Of a stretch of 64,000 nt of DNA, positions 1-12,102 are shown piece after piece. Numbering within the stretch: the stretch's first letter is position 1; the number at the start of each line of letters is the position of its first letter. The position numbers and the translations under genes were made by a program. The DNA lies in the NCBI GenBank assembly GCA_023627715.1, contig JAMAHW010000024.1, positions 310,001 through 374,000 on the forward strand, given 5' to 3'. A model generated the notes under the pieces. That model made no database searches. It worked only from the letters and a program-made list of their open reading frames with translations, and was not told the DNA's origin. This DNA is from Periconia sp. R9002. Lineage: Eukaryota > Ascomycota > Dothideomycetes > Pleosporales > Periconiaceae.

Positions 1-201
1 TAAGGCATGAAACTCCGGTTTTTCCCATGCCGAAGGGGGTATCTCGTCCCTACCAGAATGCTTTTTTGGTTGAGAAAGAAGAAAAACTGAAAGCAAAAGA
101 GCAAGCCGTCCACCCAAAGCGCCGAAAGCACTCTAATCTGTGGAGCAATGTACAAAGCGCGACTTCTGTCGTGCATTTTAATTCGACGTGTATGTACCTG
201 A

Positions 202-2345
202 CTAGGCAGATGTTAGCGGTCCGCAAAAATCACGCAAAACAGCAACAAGGTCGTCTTCGCGGAAAAGCTGGAGAAGAAGTCTTTCCTCGACTTCTTTCCA
301 AGAGTTGAGCATAGCTAATTCGTCGCGACCGAGGAATCGCGACTCATTGCCACGGACATCAGTGCGCTCTGCTTTCTCAAGCACAGCTTGCACCTTCTCC
401 TTCTCGAAAGCAATGCGTTGGATGATGCGGATCATGCCCTTGTACGTATCATGAAGAAGCTTCTCGCGCGCACGTTGGCAATCGTACCAAACCAAATGGA
501 TGGAGTGTTTTGCTTCGCGCCGATCCACCTTGGGGACTTCTTGAGTCTGAATGAAACCTTGCACAGCGAGGTCGTTGACGACACCTCTGATTTCGGCGGC
601 AGACATCATCATGGCAATACCAGTTTGGCGTTCGTCCAGCCTGCCCTTCTTCTTTAGCGCTCGAATGAGTTTGAGACCGTACTGAGGCTTCTTGGCAGAT
701 ACCGTGTTCTCGATTTCGTGCTGAATGAGGCTCTTCGCGATGTCCTCAAATTCTATCTGCCACTGAGAGTGACCGGCACGAGAGTGCCATGTTGCAAAAT
801 GGAACGGATCCTTGGCCAGATTCTCAATGTGGGTGTGGACCAGCTGCAACCTTTCATGATGTCCAAGATCTATAGGATCCACTGGGTCTTCCATTTTGTA
901 CGACTTATCCAGGCTTCGTCCAGTGATTTTGCTGACTGCATGCGGATCGAGACCCTCGCAAATATCGAAATCTTTCGACTCCTTTTCCACATCGTAAGCC
1001 GTCACAAGATAAAGCTGTGCAGGGGGAGCAGGTTCTTCATCCTTCTTCTTGGAATCGATTGGTGGATCTGGCCATTCCTCGAAGCACCGAGGCACCTGTG
1101 ACTCGACATGTCGCAGCATGATCTGATAAATGCGGGCAGTGGTAGGGCCGAGCCGTTGCTCCACAAGACGCACAAGTTGCTCGGTACGCATGGCAACTGC
1201 AATTTTTTCGCGATTGATGCGAATTGGAAGTTGTTCTTCTGCTGCGCTGAAATCTCCGTCGCCCCCACTAGAAGCCCAGCCATTCGCACCATTGACCTTC
1301 AGTCTCTTGTTCGGCTGCTCGTTATCCCGGTTGTTGATTTTGCGTTTCCTGGAAGCAAACTGTGGAGGCTCTGCCCAGGCATCGCGTATGCTTCGCTTTT
1401 GGGCTAGAACTTCTCTTGCAACAGTGCTCTTATCTTTGGTCCCTGAAGGCATCTGCCCCGCCCATCGCTGATCCAGAACTTGTGTTAGTGCTACTTGCTC
1501 AAAATCGCCCGGAGAGAGATACTGCGTTTCATCGACCCTGATGATCCACCCTTGCTGCATGAGCAGTTGTATGGCATCGTAAAATTCGTCAACTGTCTTG
1601 AGGTACATCTTGTCACCAGCGCTATGATCACCTGCTTCGTCCAAAGAGCCATTGCTTGTGCCATTGACTTTGGTGTCCGTGCCATTAATGTGAGTGCCAT
1701 TCGTTCTCTTTCGTTTCGTGCCTGCGCCATTGATTGCTTCGTCGTCGGAGTCGTCGATTGGATCCTGCGGAGGGAAAAGTGCGTTTTTCAGATCCCCAAT
1801 GCGTGTATGACCGTGCTCAAGCAGATTTCCTACGATAGCGCTCGCATTTTTACCGAAGCGGTCTTCAACCATTTTGACGACTCTACCAAAGCGCACCAGG
1901 GCGTACGATTGCTGCCAGTCGATTTCGTATGCAGTCACGGCCGAGACACGGGACGAGTGAAAGACGAGGTGGGACTGGACCAAGGTGACGAGGCCAAGTG
2001 TAATCTGTCGCCGGTTGAGGTACGAGGCCTTGACCATTTGGTGGACGTTTTGTCGACCATAGCGCGCAAGTATCGAATAAACTCGCTGTACGCAATTGTT
2101 AAGGCTGAGCAAAAACATCGGATACCAATGGAAAAAAAATTGGCTGAAGACGTCCAAGAGTGTTATCGTTGGAGCAGGATCTACTTACAGCTGCAAGTTC
2201 GCCATAAATATCTTGGACGAGGAAAGAGCAGAGCTCCGCGAGTACCTGCAGATGTGAGTGTGAGTCTAACGGAAAAGCAAGGCAAGGTAATGCGCCTGCT
2301 CGTAGAATGAGCACTCACGGGAGTCTCACGCTGTGTGTAAGACAT
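202..2345 (-). CDS. RPC82: RNA polymerase III subunit RPC82 (RPC3/C82)
   Basis: This is a core subunit of nuclear RNA polymerase III, part of the C82/C34/C31 initiation subcomplex that opens promoters of tRNA and 5S genes. The model has three exons: 2319-2345, 2189-2245 and 202-2085, giving 655 aa. The first exon has only nine codons and begins at an ATG followed by TCT TAC; both introns start GTGAGT or GTAAGT and end CAG. The spliced N-terminus reads into the family winged-helix segment (AELCSFLVQDIYGE, then RVYSILARYGRQNVHQ), and the rest matches the RPC82 domain. A low-complexity linker rich in Gly, Thr and Asn lies near residues 150-200, as in other fungal C82 proteins. It is divergent from QCR2 with about 300 bp between the starts. 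Family assignment is firm; the tiny first exon is inferred from splice signals and frame. Confidence 0.92.
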
Positions 2346-2648
2346 GATTGTGCCTAGATATTTGCCAGATATCTAGGATCCAGTAGTACTACCGTGGAGG
2401 CATTGGGCAAGTTAAAAGATCAGCAAAGAGAAAGATGAGGAGGAACAGAGCGCCGACAGGCGAGCTTCTTCCGCAGCAGAAAACATGGCGGGGAGGCCGA
2501 ATCGGGTTAGACGATTGCTTAGTCACATGATGCCTCATTTTCGGTCGGCCCATCATGAAGCTGCGTAGCTCATCACAGCACTCATCCCATCCCAGCCATT
2601 GCCCTTCTCCCACTGCCTCCAGCTCCGTTGTACGGCGCCCGCTTCACA
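2346..2648. promoter_or_regulatory. Divergent promoter region RPC82 / QCR2
   Basis: This 303-bp gap separates the start codons of two divergent housekeeping genes and must hold both promoters. I see no long repeat or additional ORF in it. Confidence 0.5.
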
Positions 2649-4212
2649 ATGTTCTCCCGCACAACCGCCTGCCGGGGCGCACAGCGAGCTGCCCGAACGC
2701 AGGCCGTCCGCCCAGCCCAGCGCCGCGGACTGGCTGCTCCCGCGTCAGGCTCGTTCCAGTATCAGTCTGGCGAGGCAAAGGGCGTCAGGTTTGCCAGCAG
2801 AGACTTTGCTGGGCCTACCACCACTCTTGCGCTCGTCTCCAAGGCCGGCACTCGCTACCAGCCGTTTCCTGGCCTCACCGAGGCCCTGCAGAACTTTGCA
2901 TTCCGGGTACGCCATGCCATCCTGAACCCGCCAGAATACCCGTGGGAAGCTTTACTGACGACCAATTGGCATCTAGTCCACTGATCGAAGGTCGACGTTG
3001 CGCATTGTCCGAGAATCTGAGCTCCTGGGAGCTGATTTGTCCGCGTACCACACCCGTGAGAACCTGGTCCTCCAGGCCAAGTTCCTCCGCGATGACCTAC
3101 CCTACTTTGTCGAGCTTTTCGGCGAAGTTGCTGCCTCTACCAAATACCAGCGTATGTAGAATCAGCGGCTGGAGATGGAATTGAGTGAAATGCTAATAGC
3201 ATACAGCTCATGTATACAGTGAGGAGGTCCTCCCAATGATCCTTTTTGCCCACCAGCGTTTCCTCGCCAACCCAACTGAAATGGCCGTTCAGTCTGCCCA
3301 CGCCCTCGCTTTCCACCGTGGTCTTGGAACGCCAACTGCCTCCGCATCCACCACACCCTACACTAAATATCTTGACGCCGAAAACATCGCAGAGTTCTCC
3401 AAGCTCGCCTACGCCAAGCCCAACTTCGCGGTTGTCGCTAACGGCGCTGAGCACAGCGAGCTTTCGCAGTGGGTGAATGAATTTTTCGACAATGTCCCAG
3501 CACAAGCAACATCTGAGTTGGGAAGTCTGGCCGGTACTGAGCAAACCAAGTACTATGGTGGCGAGGAGCGTATTGCTCATGCCCGCGCCAACGCCATGGT
3601 CATTGCCTTCCCTGGCTCCAGTTCCTTCACTGGAAAGTCCTACAAGCCTGAAATTGCTGTCCTCGGTTCTCTCCTCGGTGGTCAATCCAGCATCAAGTGG
3701 TCTCCTGGATTCTCTCTCCTCGGAAACGCGAAGGCCACCCCCGGTACCCAAGTCAGCACGACAAGCGCCATCTACTCCGATGCTGGTCTCTTGTACACCA
3801 CTATCACTGGCCAAGCGGAAAGCGTTGCGAAGACCGCCAAGACTGCCGTTGAACTGATCAAGAAGATTGCTGGTGGTGACATCTCTAAGGAGGAGATTGC
3901 CAAGGCAAAGGCCGCGGCCAAATTCAAGGAACTGGAGTATGGCCAGGACGTCAAGGCCGGTCTGCTTCTTACCGGTGATGGTCTTATCAACAACAACCAG
4001 GCGTACCAAATCGACGAGGTCGCCAAGAAGATTGACAGTGTCACAGAGGAGGCCGTCAAGTCGGTATGTTTAACTGGTGTATGGGGTGATTGTTCATTCG
4101 CTAACTACCCAAACAGGCTGCCAAATCATTACTCGAGAGCAAGGCCACCGTATCAGCAGTCGGTGATCTCCACGTTCTGCCATACGCTTCAGAACTTGGC
4201 CTCAACGTGTAA
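2649..4212 (+). CDS. QCR2: Ubiquinol-cytochrome c reductase core subunit 2
   Basis: This is core protein 2 of mitochondrial respiratory complex III, on the matrix side of the inner membrane. Four exons (2649-2906, 2977-3151, 3207-4063, 4117-4212) give 461 aa. Residues 1-30 form an Arg/Ala-rich presequence with no acidic residues, as expected for mitochondrial import. The body follows the M16 peptidase-like core protein pattern (RIVRESELLGADLSAYHTR; SEEVLPMILFAHQRF). The zinc-binding HxxEH motif of active processing peptidases is not seen, as is usual for QCR2. The last exon encodes the conserved C-terminus ending LHVLPYASELGLNV. All introns are GT..AG and phases match. It is transcribed away from RPC82. 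Confidence 0.95.
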
Positions 4213-4923
4213 GTGTAAATATGAAAGATCTAGCTGGATGTTACCGTGGGGATTCCTGTTTGAACGGGGGCTTTTTGTACCATTACTGTGATTAGTCCCA
4301 GATAGAAGTGTTTTATACGAGCCTTTCCATTTGTTACCTCCTATCTGCTTTCTCGGTGACATGAACAACGTGATACAATAACGCAGAGAGGATTCAGCTA
4401 TTGTCACTGGAGAAGGCCAGACGGTATTAGTGGCCTGAAATATTACTCTCGATTCGCATGAGCCGGACATAGAGGACACTATTTTGAAAGTTGGCAGACA
4501 GATGAAGAATGTGGTAATGGCCAATCCCCTCCTTCTGATTGGCTCAAAACAAGCAGGTACATGAACGCATGTTCTCACGTGTTGTCGCGCTGGCTGGCGC
4601 ACGGACCTCTAAGATCAATTGATGTAATCAACAATCGCATATCCCAATACAACTCACAAGCAGCACGTCTGAACTCCAACCCAAACAACTCCCTGTCGAG
4701 CGATCAAGCGATACTCCCCGAAATCCCGAACATCGACGCCGAAACCTCCACAAATAGATCACACAAACACAACATACACAACAACAACACGCGCTCGCAT
4801 CACTCAATCGCATTCAGACCACCACGAAGCTCTCCCCTGCGTGCCCTACCTACATACCAAACATCATCTTACATACATATATTTATTAAAGCCCCCAACG
4901 AACCAAAAAAAGGGGACGAGAAC
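4213..4923. other. Intergenic, QCR2 to CENP-W-like gene
   Basis: About 710 bp between two plus-strand genes. It holds the QCR2 3' flank and the leader and promoter of the next gene, including an A/C-rich stretch from about 4620 to 4920. No supported gene. Confidence 0.5.
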
Positions 4924-5236
4924 ATGCCGAAATCCCTCTACCCCCGCCCAACCTTCAAAAAGATCCTCAAAGCGCAGAGTAACCGCGCGATCAGTAGGGA
5001 TGTTGATATCTTGGTACTTTTCTCCCCTCCTCTCTCCCTTCCCATACACCCTCTCTCGCTTTGTGAGTTAAGTAATTAACGGATGGGTAATATAGGTGTT
5101 TCTCAACTACACATTATTCATGCAAGCACTGCTGAGCGAGGCGCGGATCGAGGCGAGGAACGCCGGGGAAGGCGTTGTTACGGCGAGGTCGGTTCGGAAG
5201 GTGAGGGAGGGGGTTTTGAGGAGGTGGAAGGGGTAG
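4924..5236 (+). CDS. CENP-W-like histone-fold kinetochore protein
   Basis: Two exons (4924-5013 and 5096-5236) encode 76 aa. The protein starts MPKSLYPRPTFKKILKAQ, then has the histone-fold pattern of CENP-W: SRDVDIL, VFLNYTLFMQALLSEAR and TARSVRKVREGVLRRWKG. CENP-W pairs with CENP-T in the CCAN complex of the inner kinetochore, and the fission-yeast counterpart is Wip1. Length and the very basic ends fit the family. The intron begins GTACTT and ends TATAG, in phase 0. The gene is easy to miss because each exon is short. An alternative is another small histone-fold protein such as a CBF/NF-Y relative, but the YPR..K.I.KA start and the NVD-like segment favour CENP-W. Confidence 0.82.
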
Positions 5237-5565
5237 ATAGGTGGTTGGAGGGGTTGGGGTTGGAGTGAGGAGGGAAGGGGAGGGCGTTTTTTTGGTTGCT
5301 TTGATGTTTGATACCCTGGGGTTTTCCTTTTTTTTTGGGTTTTGAATAGGATGGGGTAGGATGGGGTGGGATTGTGTATGGGAGGGGGGGGGGGATGAGG
5401 AAACAGGCTCGTGTGTGTATTCTTTACGAACCTATGTATCCTCTGAACAAGACAAGATGCGGAAGTAAAGCGCATAATGAAGAAAACAAACAAAAAAGAC
5501 TATATCATAACGACCATCTACCCTCCCAAACCAAGGCCTACCTACATCTGACGCGCACACAAGAC
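5237..5565. other. Intergenic, G-rich
   Basis: Convergent 3' flanks of the CENP-W-like gene and NAA35. It contains G-rich tracts including a run of about ten G near 5386 and a T run near 5330. No gene seen. Confidence 0.5.
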
Positions 5566-8547
5566 TCATCCGCCCGACTTGCTCGTCTCCCCAAGCCTCG
5601 CAACCACCCACCCTCGATTCCCCCCCCCATCATCGGCACGCGCACCCGTCTTCCAATCCACCTCCAACCCCAACCTCTCACCCGGCGAACACGCCAACCC
5701 ACAAGCCTTCAAGCGCTCAAGCTGCGTCCCCAACACTCCAAACGTCCCCTCCAGATCCTCAATCTCCTTCTTCAACGCTGCCTCACTCCCTTTCACCCTT
5801 CCCCCTTCCACCCCAGCATTTCTAACTCCACCCCACGCCCGCTTTCCCATCTCCATATACCCTTCCAACGCCTCCCACAACTTACTCCCCGGGTCAAAGA
5901 ACTGTCCGCTGAAGACATCACTCGCGGCGTCGTAGGGACCCCAGGCGCGAAGGAGATACCCGTGGTGAATGTCGCGGGGCACTTCTTCGGGGGTGAGGGT
6001 GAGGAAGGGTTTCATGCGGGCTTCTTGGCGGGATTGCGGGGTTCCTAGGGCGTGGTGCGGGTTCGGGAGGAGGTGGAGGTGGCGTAGGGTCGCGTAGAAG
6101 GTGTGGAGGGTGCTTGCGAGGGCGCAGGTGGTGGTTGCGCGGTGGAGGAGGGTGAGGAGGTAGGTTGTTTGCGGGGTAGGGGGTTGGGGGTTTGGGGGTT
6201 GCGAGGGGGGTGAGGGAGGGTACGGGTGGGTTCTTAGGAGGGGGAAGTCTTCAGTTGTGAAGGGTGGATGGGGTTGTTGTGTTGTTGGTGTTTCGGGCGA
6301 TTGGGAGCTTGTGGTTGCTGATTCCGAGGGTGTTGAGCTTGGTGCGGGAAGATTGGGTTGGAGTGGTATAGATGGTGGTGGTCTGGCTGGGGGTTTTAGG
6401 TGTGGTGATGCACTATCGTGCATGAGGTGCAAACATTCAATCAATGCCATGCCCCGTTTGCTAGCTATTTGAGCCAGGAAAAAGTACATGCCGGCGTACT
6501 CATCCGGATGATGGATTTCTTGCTCAAAACCGAGCAGGATGACTTTCTCGATCATCCACAGCTTTTTGATGTACACCCATGTAGTTAAAGGGTTCTCCAT
6601 GAGCTCGTGTCCGATTCCCATGGCCTCGCACACGATCTTGAGATTCGCATCCGCAGCTTCGGCGTCCCTCTGTAGCGCATCCCATGCATGTATGACATGC
6701 GTCAGCATTCGTCTTAAACGGCATTTGTTCTGGCCCAGCGCGACCCAGAGGTCGAAGTATGGTGGTATCGCTCGATCGACAAAGGCGTCGATGATCTCGA
6801 CAAGCTGGAGACCTGCTGGTTTGGGAAGGCGTGGGTTGCGAGGAGGTGACAGTGCTCTCAGTGAAGGATTCAGTATAGTCGAATTTTCGAGGAACACAAA
6901 AGAGCGCAGATCGTCGAACGGAATAGCGCCAGGAGTTTGAATGATATCCGCGCTAAACATGATAGAACCGAGATAAGATCGGGAGTGTGTTAACGGCGTG
7001 GGATTTCTCGACGCGAACGCCCAAAGAAACGATAAGTATTCGAAGGGATCCTGCGGGATTCGCAGGAAACGTGTAGCTTCCTGACAGTCTACGCAAAGCA
7101 GTCTAAGGGTCTTCAGGGCTTTTGTGAACTCAAACTGCACGATTGGACGTGGGGGAACTGTAGATGCCAGACGGCGTTGAACTTTGGTGCTAAACGCACT
7201 TGTTACAGGTTTCGCCAGCCCATGTGATGCTTCGATGGAGGGGAGATAGCCTGCAACCGCTGACCAAACCGAAGAAAGAATGGAGTAGGGACGGTCAAGG
7301 TCCAAGGGAAAATTCATGTCCAAAGGCATGTCGATGTCCAATGCTGTGAGAAGCGTTTTACGGAAGTTGAGCCTAGTAATGATTTCATACCGGAGAGATT
7401 CGTGGATTTCAACACTCCTGCAATTGCCATTAGCGTGGTGTAAACCTTGAGTACGGTGGAGAAAAATCCATATAAACTCACTCTTCTATCAGCTCGATTG
7501 CGGCATCCAACTCTCTCTGGAACACATCAGGGGGAATCTGTACGAAAAGCACCCGATTATACGTATTTGTGCAGAAGTCCTCCTCCTCGAAGTAATCCCT
7601 TGACGTGATCTTCGCAATCACAAAATCACAACCCTTGACGAGCGCTAAACAATATGCCCTTAGAACCTCGAGCAGGACGCCCGGCCGTCTGCTGTCTTCA
7701 ATCTTTCCACGGTAGAACTGAGCATCTTCTAGGGTTTTCGGCTCCGGCCAGAGCAACCGATCAATATGGATTGACGTAAAAAGAGTTTGAGAAAGCGGGC
7801 TTCCTGTGTGCCAGGCCATTTCGTAGCAGAGAAGTTGGTCCATGATGCCGATAAGCTCTTCAGGCAAGATTGGAGTTAAAGGGTCGTAATCATCTTCCAG
7901 AGTTTCACCGGGCTGCAAGAATCCACTGTCCATTTGGGGATCCATAATCTGTGTGCAATGTTAGTCTATCATCTTGATTGATGGGTAAAGTTGGAGGTAT
8001 CAGAGATGCGTACTTCGACCGCTCCTATGGATTCGAAAAGAGTGAAGTATTCATCTTTGACTAGTTGTCCAATGTCAAGACCTGCACGTCCGTTAGCACA
8101 CCGGTATATGCATGTAAACATTATCTGGAGGGTTCCCAAGGCTAAACACATATATGTGGGTAAACATGATCTCGGTGAAATGCATATGAGTAGGTCGCAC
8201 GATTGCGACGTCCATCGGAAAGTAAAGGGCACAACCGAAATAAGCAATGACAAAACCTCACCTCTACACGCCGCGGTGAACTTCTCCGTAATATCTGTAA
8301 TCCTAGTTTCCATGGCGGGCGGTCTATAAATCTGTCTCAGCGGTAAGCTGGCGGACGCATTTGGAGGCTGTGACATATGCAGGGTATATTGATCATCTCT
8401 AGACGAAGGAGGAGCTGGGGGCACATCAACGGTCAAATGTCGCGAACCAATAAAAAAAATGGGGGGCGTGGAAATGGAAGACTTACATGCTTCGTCGGTG
8501 ATTGAAGTAATATCGGAGGCTGTGGCCGGGTTGTGGCGCAGAGCCAT
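5566..8547 (-). CDS. NAA35: N-alpha-acetyltransferase 35, NatC auxiliary subunit (Mak10)
   Basis: This is the large auxiliary subunit of NatC, which with Naa30 and Naa38 acetylates N-termini such as Met-Leu and Met-Ile on ribosomes. Five exons (8487-8547, 8262-8414, 8014-8081, 7482-7948, 5566-7417) sum to 866 aa. The diagnostic Mak10 segment is built across three exons: DIGQLVKDEYFTLFESIGAVE joins IMDPQMDSGFLQPGE, followed by LLCYEMAWHTGSPLSQTLFTS. A Pro/Ser/Thr-rich insertion of about 80 residues lies in the C-terminal third, coded by a strongly G-rich plus strand (about 6170-6400), and looks disordered. That makes the protein longer than the roughly 730 aa of yeast Mak10. The start at 8547 is the first ATG compatible with the exon 1 frame. 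Confidence 0.9.
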
Positions 8548-8927
8548 GTCTTGTGCGATGTGCTGTGTGGAGTTGATTCCGATGCGGGACGCTTCTGAAT
8601 GGTTTAAGTGAGGATCTATGCGAGTCGGGCGGCAGGCGAGTGGGAGCTGTGAGATTTTGTGGAGCTAGGTACGGTACCATCACTTCCCATCTCACGGAAA
8701 ACACAGCTATCACGCAAGTTGCAGATGAATTGCTGGATAATTGAGGTGTGAATCTAGTCATGCATTGGCTTTTTCAGATTTCTCCTCCACCACCTTGGTA
8801 GTACAAAATATACATTCATTCCTGGTAGGCTTGTGCATGCCCTCCTGCTGCTGCTGCGCTCCGCCTCTCCGTCACCCTGCACATATTCTCCCATCTATCA
8901 TGCCCCCATGGCTGTTCCACTATTCGT
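8548..8927. other. Intergenic, NAA35 promoter and ATP15 3' flank
   Basis: About 380 bp between two minus-strand genes. It should contain the NAA35 promoter. No other gene seen. Confidence 0.45.
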
Positions 8928-9270
8928 TCAAGAGCTTGCGGCCTGAGAATCGGCTGCCGCGTTCGCATCAGTCAAGTTCTTCACGTCGCCCTGCTTGCCG
9001 TTCTGTATGCCCCCGAATTAGCCCAATGTCTTTTCACCCCATTCCCCACACCGTAACAAACTCACCTCCCACTTGGCGAACCTCAACTCGCTCTCGCCCC
9101 TTTTCTCTGCGGCGATGCGCTTCTCCTCCTTCAGCGAGCGACGCACGACGCGCGATGCGACCGAGATGTAGCGGTTGTAGCTGTTCAAATCATCAATTGC
9201 TGCTTATTTGGCGGGTAAAGGACCAGGGAAGACCGTACGAGATACCGGCGGCTTTCCACGCGAATGCCAT
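8928..9270 (-). CDS. ATP15: ATP synthase subunit epsilon, mitochondrial
   Basis: This is the epsilon subunit of the F1 central stalk (fungal Atp15), in the mitochondrial matrix. Three exons (9239-9270, 9066-9180, 8928-9002) encode 73 aa. The first exon has only 32 nt. The protein starts MAFAWKAAGISYNRY, continues VVRRSLKEEKRIAAE and ELRFAKWE, and ends with the family GKQGDV segment. Length and sequence fit the family well. The introns start GTACGG and GTGAGT and end ACAG; phases agree. A palindromic TCACGTGA lies about 117 bp upstream. It is transcribed in the same direction as PRE5 and NAA35. Confidence 0.92.
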
Positions 9271-9782
9271 TGTGATGGTTGGATGGGTGTGGATGTGGGA
9301 GGTTGGGTAGAGTTGTGGGTAGAGTTGTGGTGTTGAAGTTACGGGCGGAGCTTGGCTGGAGATTTGCGGATGCTCGGCGGCTCGAATCACGTGAGCATTC
9401 GCACCTCAGCCCGTCCAGATGCCACAACATCAATCAATTGACGCATCCATATGAGCAAGGTGAGTGCTATCGCATTCTCAAAAAGCAGCTAAAGACAGCC
9501 AAGATGGTTACAGTACATAACCAGTGTCTTAATACACCACCCCCACGTGGTGTCTGGATACAGTCCTGGAGGTAACAGACAACTCTGTACTGACATTGAA
9601 TGTACATGTATGTTTTAGCAATTGCCCAATACATATGTATATAGTCGTAAATGCATTCCGAGGTCTTTGACAGTCATTCATGATCTACGTAGCTATCATC
9701 ACAGCGCAGTTTCTGACTGTTTTCCGGGTGGAAAATATCCAGAGATATCGAGGTACTGTGCCCTATGACCGGGAGAAAGCGC
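9271..9782. promoter_or_regulatory. ATP15 promoter region with E-box; PRE5 3' flank
   Basis: This 512-bp gap holds the ATP15 promoter and the 3' end of PRE5. TCACGTGA at 9387-9394 and a further CACGTG core at 9544-9549 are potential bHLH sites. No gene is supported. Confidence 0.4.
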
Positions 9783-10609
9783 TCATGAATCGGTCTCCAT
9801 GGCGTCTCCACCCTCATCGCCGCCGCTTTCCCTGTTCTCAAACGTAGCATCTAGCCACTCAGTAAGATCCTGGCCCTCGTACAGCGTGAAGTTCTCGTCC
9901 AAGCCCCCAATCCCCACGCTGGTGTTGTCGACAGTAAGCTCCTTATCTTGAGACAGGGATTCCTTCAATGCCCTCAACGCATGCTTGATGAGCTCCTCCC
10001 GACTCGAGCTCTCAAACTCGTCCAGATGCCTCTCCAAGTACGTCCTCGCCATCTGGCTCCTCGCACCGATCCCGCAAGCCACCATCTCCTGCGTGACGCC
10101 GCTGGGCTGGAATTCGAACAGATGGGGTCCCTTCGCGTCCACACCAGCAATCAACAGTCCAACACCATATGGCCGCCTTCCGTACTGCTGGGTGTTTGTT
10201 TGTGCGCGGTCGGCGATGCGGGAAGTGATGTCGGCGAGCGGAATTGCACGGTCATATGTGAGGCGTGATGAGAGAGACTGCTGCTTCATGAAATTGGAAA
10301 GGACGCGGGCATCGGAGGCGAGGCCAGCAAGTGCAACTCCAAAGTGAGAGTCTATCGAGATAATCTTCTTTTGGTAGGAGGAGAGCTCTTCCGCGTTTCG
10401 CTTGAAGCAAGTTAATATAACCATAGATCGTACAAATGGTGAGAGGAGCATAGATATACCTTGATAGCTGCTAGCACAGCGTGCGTCTTGCTGACTATGC
10501 CCACGACAACCGAACCCTGCTTGACCGCTTCTTGCGCATACTCGACCTGAAATATGCGGCCTTGCGGCGAGAAGGTCACGGAGTCGTTGTCGTAATTGTT
10601 TCTGAACAT
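9783..10609 (-). CDS. PRE5: 20S proteasome subunit alpha6 (Pre5 / PSMA1)
   Basis: This is a structural alpha-ring subunit of the 20S proteasome. Two exons (10460-10609 and 9783-10400) encode 255 aa. The N-terminus carries the alpha-subunit signature ([20 protein letters not shown]), then [23 protein letters not shown]. After the intron it continues [13 protein letters not shown], which is specific for the alpha6 type. Later landmarks are [11 protein letters not shown] and the acidic C-terminal tail. The intron begins GTATAT and ends TTCAAG, with a TTAAC branch-like site. The reading frame of exon 2 stays open through the intron into upstream sequence, but that read-through is not coding. Divergent from VPS55. 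Confidence 0.94.
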
Positions 10610-11050
10610 GGCGGGGGGTCGTCAATAGTCGAGGCGGAGGTGTGCCTGCGTGGAAAGGTCAAGTAGAGGGGATTTCGTAGTTGAGAGGATATGGGAGAGG
10701 CGTTGAGGGTGAGACAAAATGAAGGAGGCGTGAATTAGAAGAGACGTTGAGGGTGGAATAGTCGCGACCGATGAAGTTGGGGAAGGCACCCTCAATTACG
10801 AATAGGTAGCACGGTAGCTACCAACAGCTCTTCGCCAAGAGCGCGCGTCCGTGCGCACCCAGCCCAGCCTCACGGCAAGCGGCTACGCAACCGCACTTCA
10901 GCAATCACGTAGACAGCACTTGAGACGTGTACAGTGATCTTCAATCTACACTTTATTGCACATGCATGCTTCATAGCTGGCGATCCAACGCTTACCGATA
11001 GCTGCAAGACGAACATATCTCTCATCCCGAAGCCTTCTTCTCCAACAATC
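10610..11050. promoter_or_regulatory. Divergent promoter region PRE5 / VPS55
   Basis: About 440 bp between the start codons of two divergent genes. No gene or repeat seen. Confidence 0.45.
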
Positions 11051-11608
11051 ATGGCCGGTATCAAGACCATCATCGGCTTGTCCTTCGTGCGTCTGCCTGC
11101 GTGCATCGTCTGCGTTGCTTCATGCTAATCCGGCTTCCTGCAATAGGTCCTGGCGATAGGATTTCTGCTTGTCATTCTTAGCGCCGCCCTCTTCAAGAAC
11201 TACCTTACCCTTCTCGTCGTCGCGACCTACGTTATCGCACCGTTACCGAACTGGCTATGCGGGCGCGCCGCTAACCACGATGATTTCATGGAAAGTTCAG
11301 GAAGTGGAGTGGTGGACTTTGGGAGGTTCTTGACGGGTTTCTTCGTTGTGATGGGAATTGGTAAGTTGTCCGATTCCAACTGGCCTGGGCATAGAGCATG
11401 TGAAACCCCAATGAGCATTCATGAGGGACATTCCGTGCGCATGTCGTACAATCATGGCTAACATACGAGGGCAGCTCTTCCCACTCTATTATATCACTCC
11501 GCAACTATCGAAGGAGGTGCAGCGGCTATGTCTGTTGTCGGTGGTCTCTTGATCTATGGGACCATTATCAGTTTCTCGCTCTTTTTCCAGGAGGACCAAG
11601 ACTTCTGA
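11051..11608 (+). CDS. VPS55: Vacuolar protein sorting protein Vps55
   Basis: This is a late-endosomal four-span membrane protein (LEPROT/OB-RGRP family). In yeast it works with Vps68 in transport from endosome to vacuole. Three exons (11051-11086, 11147-11360, 11475-11608) encode 127 aa. Exon 1 has 12 codons (MAGIKTIIGLSF). The body is hydrophobic with the family's LPNWLCGR loop and a C-terminal half with GGAAAMSVVGGLLIYGTI. Its end, FFQEDQDF, is a polar tail like that of the family. Its tail-to-tail neighbour is VPS68, its known partner. Confidence 0.93.
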
Positions 11609-12102
11609 CCCGCCGACCAAACAACATAACGGCAGAGAAGCCCTAAAGCCTAGGACGATATGGAGAACATATTACGTTGGTGATGGAGTAGGTTGGACAA
11701 CCTCGGTATGAGAATCGGATATTGTATCATGGGAGATTATGGAAAGTCTGATATGCGCTTTGGACAGGCGCTTGCATTTAGGGTCGGTTTACTTAAAGCG
11801 GGTTTGTAACATTATGTTGGTTATACCTATTATTATAGCATCTGTGAAAGTGTGAATTACATTGTCTTTATTCTTCAAATACCATAACCTTCCCTGTGGG
11901 ACTTTGTTACACGAATTCAGATGAGTTGCTGCTAATGTACAAGAATAATAAAAGGAAACCTGACCCCCCATTAATCATCATGCAGACGGTACCACCAAGA
12001 CGGCGTTCGACATCCACAAAACCCATCACTCAGCATGGCCCAGTACAGAGCAACCAACGATTCTCCCGGAATAGTGACACGGTTTATCGCACCGTTGATA
12101 TC
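11609..12102. other. Intergenic, convergent VPS55 / VPS68
   Basis: About 490 bp holding the 3' ends of two convergent genes. AT-rich from about 11780 to 11980. No gene seen. Confidence 0.5.

Noticed and set aside
10401..10625. Open extension of the PRE5 second exon frame through the intron to 10625.
   Set aside because: It is intron read-through; the proteasome alpha signature is in another frame and is joined by a clear GT..AG splice.
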